From Leptothrix discophora (lineage in GTDB: Bacteria; Pseudomonadota; Gammaproteobacteria; Burkholderiales; Burkholderiaceae_C): a stretch of DNA of 64,000 nucleotides. The notes below the pieces were generated by a model, which was not told the origin of the DNA, made no database searches, and worked only from the letters and a program-made list of their open reading frames with translations. The position numbers and the translations under genes are program-made. Positions 54,708 through 64,000 of this stretch are shown in pieces. The DNA is taken from the NCBI RefSeq assembly GCF_030705305.1, contig NZ_JAUZEE010000003.1:62001-126000 (forward strand), given 5' to 3'. Position 1 is the first letter of the stretch; each line of letters begins with the position of its first letter.

Positions 54708-54722
54708 TTGAGTGATACTCAA
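54708..54722. promoter_or_regulatory. Palindromic operator, regulator side
   Basis: TTGAGT-GAT-ACTCAA, a perfect 6-3-6 palindrome ending 3 nt before the regulator's ATG. It contains a GATACT -10-like box, so binding would shut off the regulator's own promoter. Confidence 0.75.
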
Positions 54723-54725
54723 TTC

Positions 54726-55442
54726 ATGCCGGACGACAGCCCCACCACCGCCCAGCGTGCGACCCGTCGTGCGCCGGCCAGCGCCAAGAGCGAGCAGCGC
54801 ATCCGCGACATCCTCCGCGTGGGCCGCGAGGTCTTCGCCGAGAAGGGCTACGAGCGCGCCACGACCACCGAGATCGCGCAGCGCCTGGGCATCAGCGAGG
54901 CCACCGTCTTCACCTACTTCCGCGGCAAGCGCGAGCTGTGCGTGCGCGTCATCAGCGACTGGTACGACGAGATCATCGCGGCGATGGAAACCGGCCTGCC
55001 GCGCGACGAGCCGATCCGCGTGCAGCTGCATTTCCTGATCCGCACCCACCTGCACCTGTTTCTGGTGCAGGGCACGGGGCTGTGCGCGCTGGTGCTGTCC
55101 GAAGGCCGCTCGAAGGGCGGACCGGGCCAGGAGCTGGCCGACAGCTTCCTGCCGCTGCAGCGCCGCTACACCGCGCCGCTGATGGACCTGCTGGCGCGCG
55201 GCCAGGTCAGCGGCGAGGTCCGCGCCGACATGCCGTTGCGCACGCTGCGCGCGCTGGTGCTCGGTCCGATGGAGCACCTGCTGTGGGAGGTCATCGCCCA
55301 GGGCCGCACGCCCGACATCGACCGGGCCGCCGCGCAGCTGGTCGACCTGCTGTGGTCGGCGCTGGCCGCCCCGGAAGCCGAGCTGGCCGCACTGCGCCAG
55401 TTGAGGGCCGACCTGGCGGCTGCGCTGGCACGCGCCGCCTGA
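54726..55442 (+). CDS. TetR-family regulator, probably of the liu operon (LiuQ-like)
   Basis: 238 aa. N-terminal HTH ([37 protein letters not shown], split between helix 1 and the recognition helix), helical ligand domain after residue 75. Divergent from liuA with two matching palindromes between, which fits the TetR-type LiuQ regulators described for leucine/isovalerate degradation in beta-proteobacteria; the inducer would be an acyl-CoA. ATG 54726 has no Shine-Dalgarno; either the mRNA is leaderless or translation starts at TTG 54708 inside the palindrome. Confidence 0.82.
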   Translation: MPDDSPTTAQRATRRAPASAKSEQRIRDILRVGREVFAEKGYERATTTEIAQRLGISEATVFTYFRGKRELCVRVISDWYDEIIAAMETGLPRDEPIRVQLHFLIRTHLHLFLVQGTGLCALVLSEGRSKGGPGQELADSFLPLQRRYTAPLMDLLARGQVSGEVRADMPLRTLRALVLGPMEHLLWEVIAQGRTPDIDRAAAQLVDLLWSALAAPEAELAALRQLRADLAAALARAA

Positions 55443-55553
55443 GTCGACAGGCCGCCACAGACCCGACCACGGGCAGGGTTAAGCCACCGGTCCTTGCCGC
55501 CCTTGCCGGGCGGTGGCAACCATGCGCGACTACCCGCACAGGAGGACCTCCGC

Positions 55554-55796
55554 ATGGAAGCGCACCACCACACCCTGGGTCAGCTGTTCGCGCAGCTGGG
55601 CCTGCCCGAAGACGCCGCCTCGATCGACGCCTTCATCGCCCGCCACGCGCCCTTGCCGGGTCATGTGACGCTGGGCGAGGCGCCGTTCTGGAACGCGTCG
55701 CAGGCCGAGTTCCTGTGTGGCGAGCAGGCCCGCGATGCCGACTGGGCCGAGCTGGTGGACACGCTGGACGTGCTGCTGCGCCAGCCGGCCAGCTGA
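55554..55796 (+). CDS. DUF2789 family protein
   Basis: 80 aa. MEAHHHTLGQLFAQLGLPED and APFWNASQAEFLCGEQARDA are typical of this small helical family of unknown function. GGAGGA ribosome-binding site 8 nt before ATG 55554. Convergent with the acyltransferase gene. Confidence 0.85.
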   Translation: MEAHHHTLGQLFAQLGLPEDAASIDAFIARHAPLPGHVTLGEAPFWNASQAEFLCGEQARDADWAELVDTLDVLLRQPAS

Positions 55797-55817
55797 GCCG
55801 CTGGCCGAGGATCCATC

Positions 55818-56996
55818 TCAGCCAGCGACCGGCAGGGCGCCGCGGGCGGCCTCGGCGCGACGTTCGCGCCAGCGCCGCTGCCACAGGCCGATCTGGCGTT
55901 CGAGCGCGTGTGCGCAGGCCAGCGTCAGGGCCCAGGTGGCGATCAGGCCGAGCAGGTTGACCTCCAGCGAGTCGGGCGCCAGCGTCGTCACCAGGGCCGC
56001 CACGGCCAGGCTGAGCGGGTAGTGCAGCAGGAAGACCGCATACGACAGCCGCGCCAGCCAGGCGGTCAACGCGCGGACCGGCTGGCGGTCCAGGCCCAGC
56101 CACGACAACCAGGCCGGGCTGACCACCAGCAGCACCGCGACGGTGCCGGCCAGCGCGATGCGCGAGCGGAAGTCCACCGCCAGCGCGCCCGCGACCAGCA
56201 CGCACAGCGCCGCGACGCCCAGGCCGCGCCAGGTCGGCTGGCTCATGCGGCCCAGCCAGTGCGCCAGCACGCCCAGGCCGTAGGCGCCGAAGAAGTACGG
56301 CGCCCACGCATCCCAGCCCTGCAGTCGGTTGAAGCCGTAGAGCGAGGCGGCCACCAGCGCCGACATCGTGCAAACCACCAGCAGCGCCCGGCTGCGTTCG
56401 GAAACCCGGCCCAGCAGCGCGGTGGCGGCGCCGAACAGCGCCAGTCCGCCATAGAGCTGCAGGTCGATGGCCACATACCAGAGGCCGGCCGACAGGGCCT
56501 CATGCCCGGTCACGTCCTGCAGGAACAGCAGGTTGGCGATCAGCTGGACGGCGTGCGGCAGCGGCGGCGTGTCCGGGTCATCGAACCACACCCGCGCGAC
56601 GGCGGCGGTCACCAGCACCAGCGCGATGGCCAGCCAGTAGACCGGCGCGAGCCGCAGCACCCGCTGCCACAGCACGCGCGGCAGCGCCTGGGCGCGCACC
56701 CGACCGGCCGCGCCAGGCGTGGGCATCAGCGAGCGCGCCGCCAGGTAGCCGGCGATCACCAGGAAGACCTGCACCGCCAGCCGCGCCGGATCGGCCAGCC
56801 AGGCCCACAGGTCGGGCGCGAGCGGCTGCACCTGACGGCTCATCGGGCCGTAGATGACGAGGTGATGGGCAACGATCAGCTGGGAGGCCAGCGCCTTGGC
56901 GGTGTCGATCAGGGTCGACGGCAGGGCGGTGGCACAAGGCGCCGGTCGAGCGGAAGGCGCCGCGACCGACGGGCTCGGGGTACTGCTGAGTGACAT
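55818..56996 (-). CDS. Acyltransferase 3 family membrane protein
   Basis: 392 aa. About ten transmembrane helices; the conserved N-terminal His is in QLIVAHHLVIYG and the R-x10-H-type pattern follows with FLVIAGYLAARSL and the WYVAIDLQLYGG block. The family O-acylates sugars of polysaccharides or lipids. ATG 56996 begins the likely protein; the open frame upstream is low-complexity antisense of the neighbouring gene. Confidence 0.82.
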   Translation of the reverse strand: MSLSSTPSPSVAAPSARPAPCATALPSTLIDTAKALASQLIVAHHLVIYGPMSRQVQPLAPDLWAWLADPARLAVQVFLVIAGYLAARSLMPTPGAAGRVRAQALPRVLWQRVLRLAPVYWLAIALVLVTAAVARVWFDDPDTPPLPHAVQLIANLLFLQDVTGHEALSAGLWYVAIDLQLYGGLALFGAATALLGRVSERSRALLVVCTMSALVAASLYGFNRLQGWDAWAPYFFGAYGLGVLAHWLGRMSQPTWRGLGVAALCVLVAGALAVDFRSRIALAGTVAVLLVVSPAWLSWLGLDRQPVRALTAWLARLSYAVFLLHYPLSLAVAALVTTLAPDSLEVNLLGLIATWALTLACAHALERQIGLWQRRWRERRAEAARGALPVAG

Positions 56997-57102
56997 GACG
57001 CGGGCGGCTGGCGACCGATGCCGGCGGGATGCCAGGCTGAGACGGTTGCAACAACGGCGCTGCTGCAGAAGCGGCGGAGTGTACGAGGGTAAACACGGGG
57101 CC

Positions 57103-57125
57103 GGACCGGTGTGGCCGACCGGTCC
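57103..57125. terminator. Hairpin downstream of the Ala/Lys-rich gene
   Basis: GGACCGGT-N7-ACCGGTCC, 8-bp perfect stem, 20 nt beyond the stop of the minus-strand gene at 57145. Confidence 0.55.
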
Positions 57126-57144
57126 CCGCGTTCCGGTGGCCCGA

Positions 57145-57606
57145 TCAGCGCGGCTTGCTGCGGTCCTCGACCGGTGCGGGCGCCTGGCCGCCGCTGCTGC
57201 CGGCACCGTCACCGCTGCCGACGATCTCCTTCTTGGCCGCCCGGTAGCCCGAGCTGGCTGCCGATCCGACGGCCTTCGCGCCGTCCTTGGCCAGGCCCCA
57301 GGCCTCCTTGGCGGCGGAGGCTGCGGCACCGCCGACGCCCTTGGCGCCCTCGGCCACGGCCTTGCCGGCGGTCTTGGCGTCGCGGGCGATGGCACCGCCG
57401 GCCTCGCGGGCCTTCTCGCCAATGCCGATGCCAGGGCCGCTGGAAGCGCTGTCCGAGCCTGCGGCGGACTGGCTCCAGGCCGGCGCGGCCAGGCCCAGTC
57501 CGGCCAGACAGGCGAGCGCGGCCAGCGTGGCCCGTGCATGCCGGCCACGCCGGTGCGGGGCGGAGACGTTCGTTCGGGACGGGGTCGATCGCAGCTGGAG
57601 GTTCAT
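57145..57606 (-). CDS. Exported Ala/Gly/Lys-rich protein (LEA-like repeats)
   Basis: 153 aa, not assigned to a family. A basic N-terminus and hydrophobic core (ATLAALACLAGLGLAAPAWSQ) form a signal peptide, longer than average at about 46 residues. The mature part is a run of KxAxxAGxAxAxDAK-type 11-residue-like repeats (EKAREAGGAIARDAKTAG, EGAKGVGGAAASAAKEA) that would form amphipathic helices as in LEA proteins, with a Gly/Ser/Pro tail. ATG 57606 is used; ATG 57639 would add 11 residues. Perhaps a stress or envelope protein; function unknown. Confidence 0.65.
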   Translation of the reverse strand: MNLQLRSTPSRTNVSAPHRRGRHARATLAALACLAGLGLAAPAWSQSAAGSDSASSGPGIGIGEKAREAGGAIARDAKTAGKAVAEGAKGVGGAAASAAKEAWGLAKDGAKAVGSAASSGYRAAKKEIVGSGDGAGSSGGQAPAPVEDRSKPR

Positions 57607-57650
57607 CACGGCAGGGCTTCTTTCAGGGGACGGGATCATCGGCAGGCCGC

Positions 57651-58751
57651 TCAGGCAGCGTCAAGGCAGTCGACCGGCTGCCGCGGTGTCGGGTTGTGAC
57701 CGGTCGACCGGGCAACGGGTTCCTGCGGGCCTGCAACGGGCGGTGACGGGATCTCGCCGACCGGGCCGACGGCGCCGGCGGTTCCGAGCCAGCCGCGCCG
57801 CAGGATGGGCTCGATCGCGCGGGGGTCGGTGACGGTGCGCAGCTCGTCGAAGGCCGCCTGCGCCTCGGGGTGGACGCGGCGCAGCAGGTTGAGCCACTGC
57901 TTGAGCCGGCCGGCCCGGTGACGCGGCGCGACGCGCGGTTCGGTCAGTTGCCAATGGACACCGATCAGTGGCTCCAGCGTGGCCCAGTCGCAGCCGGCGG
58001 GCTGGCCGGCCGAGGCGTGCCATGCGGGCGCGACCGCCGCCCGCACCGCCCAGGCCAGGCCCGGGTCGGCGACGATGCCGCGGCCGAGCATCAGGTCGGC
58101 GCAGCCGCTTTCGCGCTGGCAGCGCAGGGCGTCGTCGACGTTCCAGATCTCGCCGTTGGCGACCACCGGCACGGCGACCGCCTCGCGCACCTCGGCGATG
58201 CGGTCCCACCAGGCCGGTGGCCGGTAGCCCTGCGCCTTGGTGCGGCCATGCACGACCAGTTCGCTGGCGCCGCCCGCGACCAGCGCCCGGGCGCAGTCCA
58301 GCGCCAGGCGGTCGTCGGCATAGCCCAGGCGCATCTTGGCCGACACCGGCAGGTGGGCCGGCACCGCGCGCCGCACGGCGGCCACCAGCGGGGCGAGCTG
58401 TTCGGGGTCCTGCAGCAAGGCGGCACCGCCGCCGTGGCGGTTGACGACCGCCGCCGGGCAGCCGAAGTTCAGGTCGACACCCTCGGCGCCCATCTCGGCC
58501 AGCCGACCGGCGTTGTCGGCCAGGCAGGCGGCGTCCGAACCGAGCAGCTGCGGCCGCACCGGCACGCCGGCGGTCGTCCGGCTGCCGTTGGCGAGTTCGG
58601 GCACCACCCGCAGGAAGGCCCGCTCGGGCAGCAGCGTGCCGGTCACGCGGATGAATTCGGAAACGCAGCGGTCGACCCCGCCGACGCGGGTCAGCACGTC
58701 GCGCAGCGGCGCATCCAGGAGGCCCTCCATCGGGGCGAGCAGCAGTCTCAT
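57651..58751 (-). CDS. dusC: tRNA-dihydrouridine synthase DusC
   Basis: 366 aa. FMN enzyme that reduces uridine 16 in tRNAs in the DusC subgroup. APMEGLLDAPLRDVL, VDLNFGCPAAVVNRHGGGA with the catalytic Cys region, SAKMRLGY, VVHGRTKAQGY and ANGEIWN are family motifs. The C-terminus is about 40 residues longer than E. coli DusC and Pro-rich (from about residue 325), probably disordered. Confidence 0.9.
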   Translation of the reverse strand: MRLLLAPMEGLLDAPLRDVLTRVGGVDRCVSEFIRVTGTLLPERAFLRVVPELANGSRTTAGVPVRPQLLGSDAACLADNAGRLAEMGAEGVDLNFGCPAAVVNRHGGGAALLQDPEQLAPLVAAVRRAVPAHLPVSAKMRLGYADDRLALDCARALVAGGASELVVHGRTKAQGYRPPAWWDRIAEVREAVAVPVVANGEIWNVDDALRCQRESGCADLMLGRGIVADPGLAWAVRAAVAPAWHASAGQPAGCDWATLEPLIGVHWQLTEPRVAPRHRAGRLKQWLNLLRRVHPEAQAAFDELRTVTDPRAIEPILRRGWLGTAGAVGPVGEIPSPPVAGPQEPVARSTGHNPTPRQPVDCLDAA

Positions 58752-58821
58752 CGGGAAACGTTCGGATTCATCTGAGGCGAGGCGGGATTGTCGTCGCGGG
58801 TCGGCTCGCTACAGTGCCGGC

Positions 58822-59262
58822 ATGACGAACCCCCTTCGACACCCCGTGGTCCGCCAAGGCGGCCTGATCGGCGCCCTCGCCCTGCTGCTGGGTGCCTGCG
58901 CCAGCGCGCCGGTGCGCAGCGCCGACCGGGCGGCGTCGCTGCTGCCGCGCATCGAGCAGGCCATCGGCACGCCCAGCTGCCAGCAGGACAGCGACTGCCG
59001 CACCCTGCCGATCGGCCAGAAGGCCTGCGGTGGCCCGGAAGCCTTCCTGCCGTGGTCGACCCGCACGGTCACGACCCCGGCCCGGCAGGACGCCCTGGCC
59101 GCACTGGCGCGGGAACATGCCCAGGCCCGCGAGGCCGAACACCGTGCCAGCGGCCGCATGTCGACCTGCAACGTCCTGGCCGACCCCGGCGCCAGCTGCC
59201 AGGCCCGGCGCTGCGTGCTGCGCGAGGCGCCGGCGCTCGATCCCTCGCAGATCCCGCGCTGA
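58822..59262 (+). CDS. Putative lipoprotein with conserved cysteines
   Basis: 146 aa. Signal peptide with lipobox LLGAC near residue 25. Mature part has six cysteines in pairs (PSCQQDSDCRTL, KACGGPEAFLPW, MSTCNV, ASCQARRCVL), likely disulfides. Similar small lipoproteins occur in Burkholderiales; no function known. ATG 58822 chosen for the signal peptide. Divergent from dusC. Confidence 0.75.
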   Translation: MTNPLRHPVVRQGGLIGALALLLGACASAPVRSADRAASLLPRIEQAIGTPSCQQDSDCRTLPIGQKACGGPEAFLPWSTRTVTTPARQDALAALAREHAQAREAEHRASGRMSTCNVLADPGASCQARRCVLREAPALDPSQIPR

Positions 59263-59293
59263 ACGACGTCGACTCGGACGCTCGGCAGTTGCC

Positions 59294-59917
59294 TCAGAAG
59301 CCCGAACCCGGCTGCTGGAGGAACTCGAGTTCCTCGGCCGTGCTCTGCCGGCCCAGCACGGCGTTGCGGTGCGGGAAGCGGCCAAAGCGGGCGACGATGT
59401 CGTGGTGCCGACGGGCCCAGTCGACCAGGCCGGCGAGTGCCGGCTCGTCGCGCGCCAGCTGCGTGAACAGCGCCATCGCGCAGCGCTGGGCCACCAGCGA
59501 TTCGGCGTGCTCGAAGGGCAGGTAGACGAACTGGCGCTCGACGCCCAGCAGGGCGCGGTCCAGGCCGGCACCGACCAGCCGACCGGCGATGTCCAGCGCA
59601 CGGGCATCGCCGTCGAAGGCACGCGCATCACCGCGATAGAGGTTGCGCGGGAACTGGTCCAGCACGATCAGCAAGGCCAGCGCCGGGCGGGCATCGCCGG
59701 ACTCGGTGCGTTCCCAGTCCAGCAGCCCGCCGGCCAGGGCCGCCTGCACCAGCGCGCCGAAACGCTCGGCGATCAGCGCGTCGAAGGCCGGATCCTTGCG
59801 GAACCACTCGACACGGGTCCGGCCATGCGACGGCGAATCGGGCGAGCCGAACCAGAAATCGAGCACCTCCTGGGCGGAGGCGAGGTGGGACGAGACGGGA
59901 GACATGGTGTCGAACAT
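59294..59917 (-). CDS. DUF924 family protein
   Basis: 207 aa. VLDFWFGSPDS at the N-terminus, LIVLDQFPRNLYRGDARAF, FVYLPFEHAES and HRNAVLGR are the family's conserved blocks. Helical TPR-like fold of unknown function. ATG 59917 or 59905. Confidence 0.88.
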   Translation of the reverse strand: MFDTMSPVSSHLASAQEVLDFWFGSPDSPSHGRTRVEWFRKDPAFDALIAERFGALVQAALAGGLLDWERTESGDARPALALLIVLDQFPRNLYRGDARAFDGDARALDIAGRLVGAGLDRALLGVERQFVYLPFEHAESLVAQRCAMALFTQLARDEPALAGLVDWARRHHDIVARFGRFPHRNAVLGRQSTAEELEFLQQPGSGF

Positions 59918-60109
59918 CGGGGCGCGGGGGTCGGTCGGCCGCCAGTGTGCCCAAGCCGGACCCGGGCCGTCAGCCCCGATCCGGGCGTGGGGTCAAGCGC
60001 GACGGCCCGGTCGAGAACGGTGCCACGCAGGTCGCCACGGTGACGTTACCGCTGGAAAAAGTCGTCCGGCAGACGCAGCCGGCGCGGGGCGTGATCCGCA
60101 CACCTCCAA

Positions 60110-60131
60110 GGCGTCACCGGCGTCAGCGGCG

Positions 60132-60136
<5 letters not shown>
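60110..60136. repeat. 9-bp x3 tandem repeat over the ygiQ stop codon
   Basis: GGCGTCACC, GGCGTCAGC, GGCGTCAGC; the stop of the YgiQ-type gene (TCA, 60132-60134) is in the last copy. Confidence 0.85.
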
Positions 60137-62648
<2,512 letters not shown>

Positions 62649-62754
62649 GGGCGTCGATCAGGCGAAAGGCAACCCGTGATTGTCCGCGCAGCCGCTGCGG
62701 TCGACCAAGGCCGGGTCTTGTCCCTCGCCCGTGGCGGGGATTCGCCCTCGGGGA

Positions 62755-62976
62755 TCAGTGCAGGTCGCTGAGCTGGACCGCCGGCGTCGCGTACTCGCGG
62801 CCGACCAGCGACTGGGCCCGGCGGTAGGCCAGCCGGGCGCGCTCGCTGAGGTGCTCCTCGCCGACGCGGCCCTGCGCGTCGCAGGGAAAGCTCAGGCCGC
62901 GACCGCTGTCGTACAGCGACTGGAAGCGGATCTCGTAATGGGCGCCGACGGCGGCGTCGCGGGTGGCGTGGCTCAT
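62755..62976 (-). CDS. Small conserved protein, Burkholderiales type
   Basis: 73 aa. Sequence YEIRFQSLYDSGRGLSFPCD and RARLAYRRAQSLVGREYATP is of a type I associate with short conserved proteins in Burkholderiales; function unknown. Ribosome-binding site GGAGGT 8 nt before ATG 62976. The open frame further upstream is unlikely to be coding. Confidence 0.72.
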   Translation of the reverse strand: MSHATRDAAVGAHYEIRFQSLYDSGRGLSFPCDAQGRVGEEHLSERARLAYRRAQSLVGREYATPAVQLSDLH

Positions 62977-63178
62977 GCTGAGGACCTCCGGACTGGCTTG
63001 CGGGACTGACCAGGAAACGGCTGGACGTGAAGGTTCGATGACCCATCGTGCCGCCGCACCGTCGCCGGCAAAACCCGGAAACGAGGGGTCTCCCGGCCCC
63101 AATCCGGCAAGCTCGCCGCGGTCCGTGACGCTTTGCCCGGACCTGAGCCCCGTCAAGCCGGAAGCCTGTACCGGTCGT

Positions 63179-64000
63179 TCAGCTGACCGGCGCTGCCAGG
63201 CTCGGCAAGGCCGGCTCGACGGGTTCCTCGTCGACGTCCGGCGCCAGGAAGCCGCCGCTCTGGTGCGACCACAGCCGGGCGTAGATGCCGCCGCGCGCGA
63301 GCAGCTCGTGGTGGCTGCCCTCCTCCACGATGCGCCCCTTGTCGAGCACGATCAGCCGGTCCATCGCCGCGATGGTCGACAGGCGGTGCGCAATGGCCAC
63401 CACCGTCTTGCCCTCCATCAGCTGGTAGAGCGTGGTCTGGATGGCCGCCTCGACCTCGGAGTCCAGCGCGCTGGTCGCCTCGTCGAGCAGCAGGATCGGC
63501 GCGTCCTTGAGCATCACCCGAGCGATCGCGATGCGCTGGCGCTGGCCGCCCGACAGCTTGACGCCACGCTCGCCGACATGGGCGTCGTAGCCGCGCCGGC
63601 CCTTCGGGTCGGTCAGGCTGGCGATGAACTCGTCGGCCTGCGCGCGCCTGGCCGCCGACACCATCTCGACATCGCCCGCATCCGGGCGCCCGTAGAGGAT
63701 GTTGTCGCGCACCGAGCGGTGCAGCAGCGAGGTGTCCTGCGTGACCATGCCGATGTGCTCGCGCAGGCTGTCCTGCGCCACGCCGGCGATGTCCTGGCCG
63801 TCGATCAGGATGCGCCCGCCACGCAGGTCGTGGAAGCGCAGCAGCAGGTTGACGATGGTCGACTTGCCGGCGCCCGAGCGCCCGACCAGGCCGATCTTCT
63901 CGCCCGGCCGGATGTGCAGGTCCAGGCCCTGCAGCAGCGAGGGCGAGCTGCCGTAGCCGAACTCGACCGCCTCGAAGCGGATCTCGCCGCGCGGCACGTC
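63179..64000 (-). CDS. ABC exporter (MsbA/ABCB type), C-terminal part, partial
   Basis: The 5' part lies beyond the right edge. The visible 273 residues are the ATPase domain: Walker [11 protein letters not shown]-loop [12 protein letters not shown], signature LSGGQRQR, Walker [13 protein letters not shown] and the H-loop [13 protein letters not shown]. Sequence around [16 protein letters not shown] fits the half-transporter exporters of lipids or drugs. Membrane domain not visible, substrate not assignable. Confidence 0.9.
   Translation of the reverse strand, partial: DVPRGEIRFEAVEFGYGSSPSLLQGLDLHIRPGEKIGLVGRSGAGKSTIVNLLLRFHDLRGGRILIDGQDIAGVAQDSLREHIGMVTQDTSLLHRSVRDNILYGRPDAGDVEMVSAARRAQADEFIASLTDPKGRRGYDAHVGERGVKLSGGQRQRIAIARVMLKDAPILLLDEATSALDSEVEAAIQTTLYQLMEGKTVVAIAHRLSTIAAMDRLIVLDKGRIVEEGSHHELLARGGIYARLWSHQSGGFLAPDVDEEPVEPALPSLAAPVS

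Overview
The window is a GC-rich (roughly 68-70 %) stretch of a bacterial chromosome, densely coding on both strands. Protein content and gene order point to a betaproteobacterium of the order Burkholderiales, probably near the Rubrivivax/Leptothrix/Ideonella/Sphaerotilus lineages. The pointers are a Ralstonia-type hox/hyp order, a liuABCDE leucine-degradation operon beside a TetR-family regulator, and Lap-type adhesin control. The genus is an inference; there is no rRNA, tRNA or CRISPR array in the window to anchor it.

Region 1 (1-12.3 kb): the end of a c-di-GMP-controlled adhesin-release system (lapD truncated by the left edge, lapG, and a divergent lapE-type TolC channel with an unusual C-terminal domain). 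It is followed by arginase, a LOG-family protein, moeB, a carboxy-terminal processing protease, a divergent iron(III) ABC transporter (fbpC/fbpB) with a clear Fur box, and a metallo-beta-lactamase-fold DNA exonuclease. Region 2 (12.2-15 kb): queF, a YffB/Spx-family protein and a compact arsenic operon (arsR-arsI-arsC) with an ArsR-type operator.

Region 3 (15.1-34.1 kb) is the centrepiece: an uninterrupted 19-kb, 21-gene hydrogen-oxidation locus, all on the + strand, hoxK-hoxG-[68-aa ORF]-hoxZMLOQRTV-hypABFCDE-hoxABCJ. It encodes an oxygen-tolerant membrane-bound [NiFe] hydrogenase (all supernumerary cysteines of the proximal 4Fe-3S cluster are present), its private maturation machinery, and a hydrogen-sensing circuit (regulatory hydrogenase HoxBC, kinase HoxJ, sigma-54 activator HoxA). 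A sigma-54-type promoter with an upstream IHF-like site lies just before hoxK, which closes the loop: H2 is sensed by HoxBC, the signal passes through HoxJ to HoxA, and HoxA drives the hoxK promoter. Departures from the Ralstonia order are an extra small secreted/membrane protein between hoxG and hoxZ and the absence of hypX. HypF is the short form, and HypB carries its His-rich stretch inside the G domain.

Region 4 (34.1-46.3 kb): a PhD/VapC toxin-antitoxin pair, an AlkC-type DNA glycosylase, a PhoX phosphatase with a Pho box, and a three-gene minus-strand operon (lipoprotein, NUDIX-DUF1993 fusion, alpha/beta-hydrolase-caspase fusion) that I regard as the least characterised module here. Then come a PIN-like protein with glycine-only and Lys/Ala/Pro low-complexity tracts, riboflavin synthase, DUF1415, a CoA-binding protein and metY. 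Region 5 (46.3-55.5 kb): GST and the liu operon (liuA-liuB-[vapBC]-liuC-liuD-liuE, minus strand), interrupted by a VapBC module with its own palindromic operator. A divergent TetR regulator faces it and two matching palindromes lie in the shared promoter region. Region 6 (55.5-64 kb): housekeeping and hypothetical genes (DUF2789, acyltransferase 3, an Ala/Lys-rich exported protein, dusC, a lipoprotein, DUF924, a YgiQ-type radical SAM protein, a small conserved ORF) and the 3' end of an ABC exporter cut by the right edge.

A theme across the window is short (9-15 bp) tandem duplications lying on or next to stop codons and gene junctions, at seven places.
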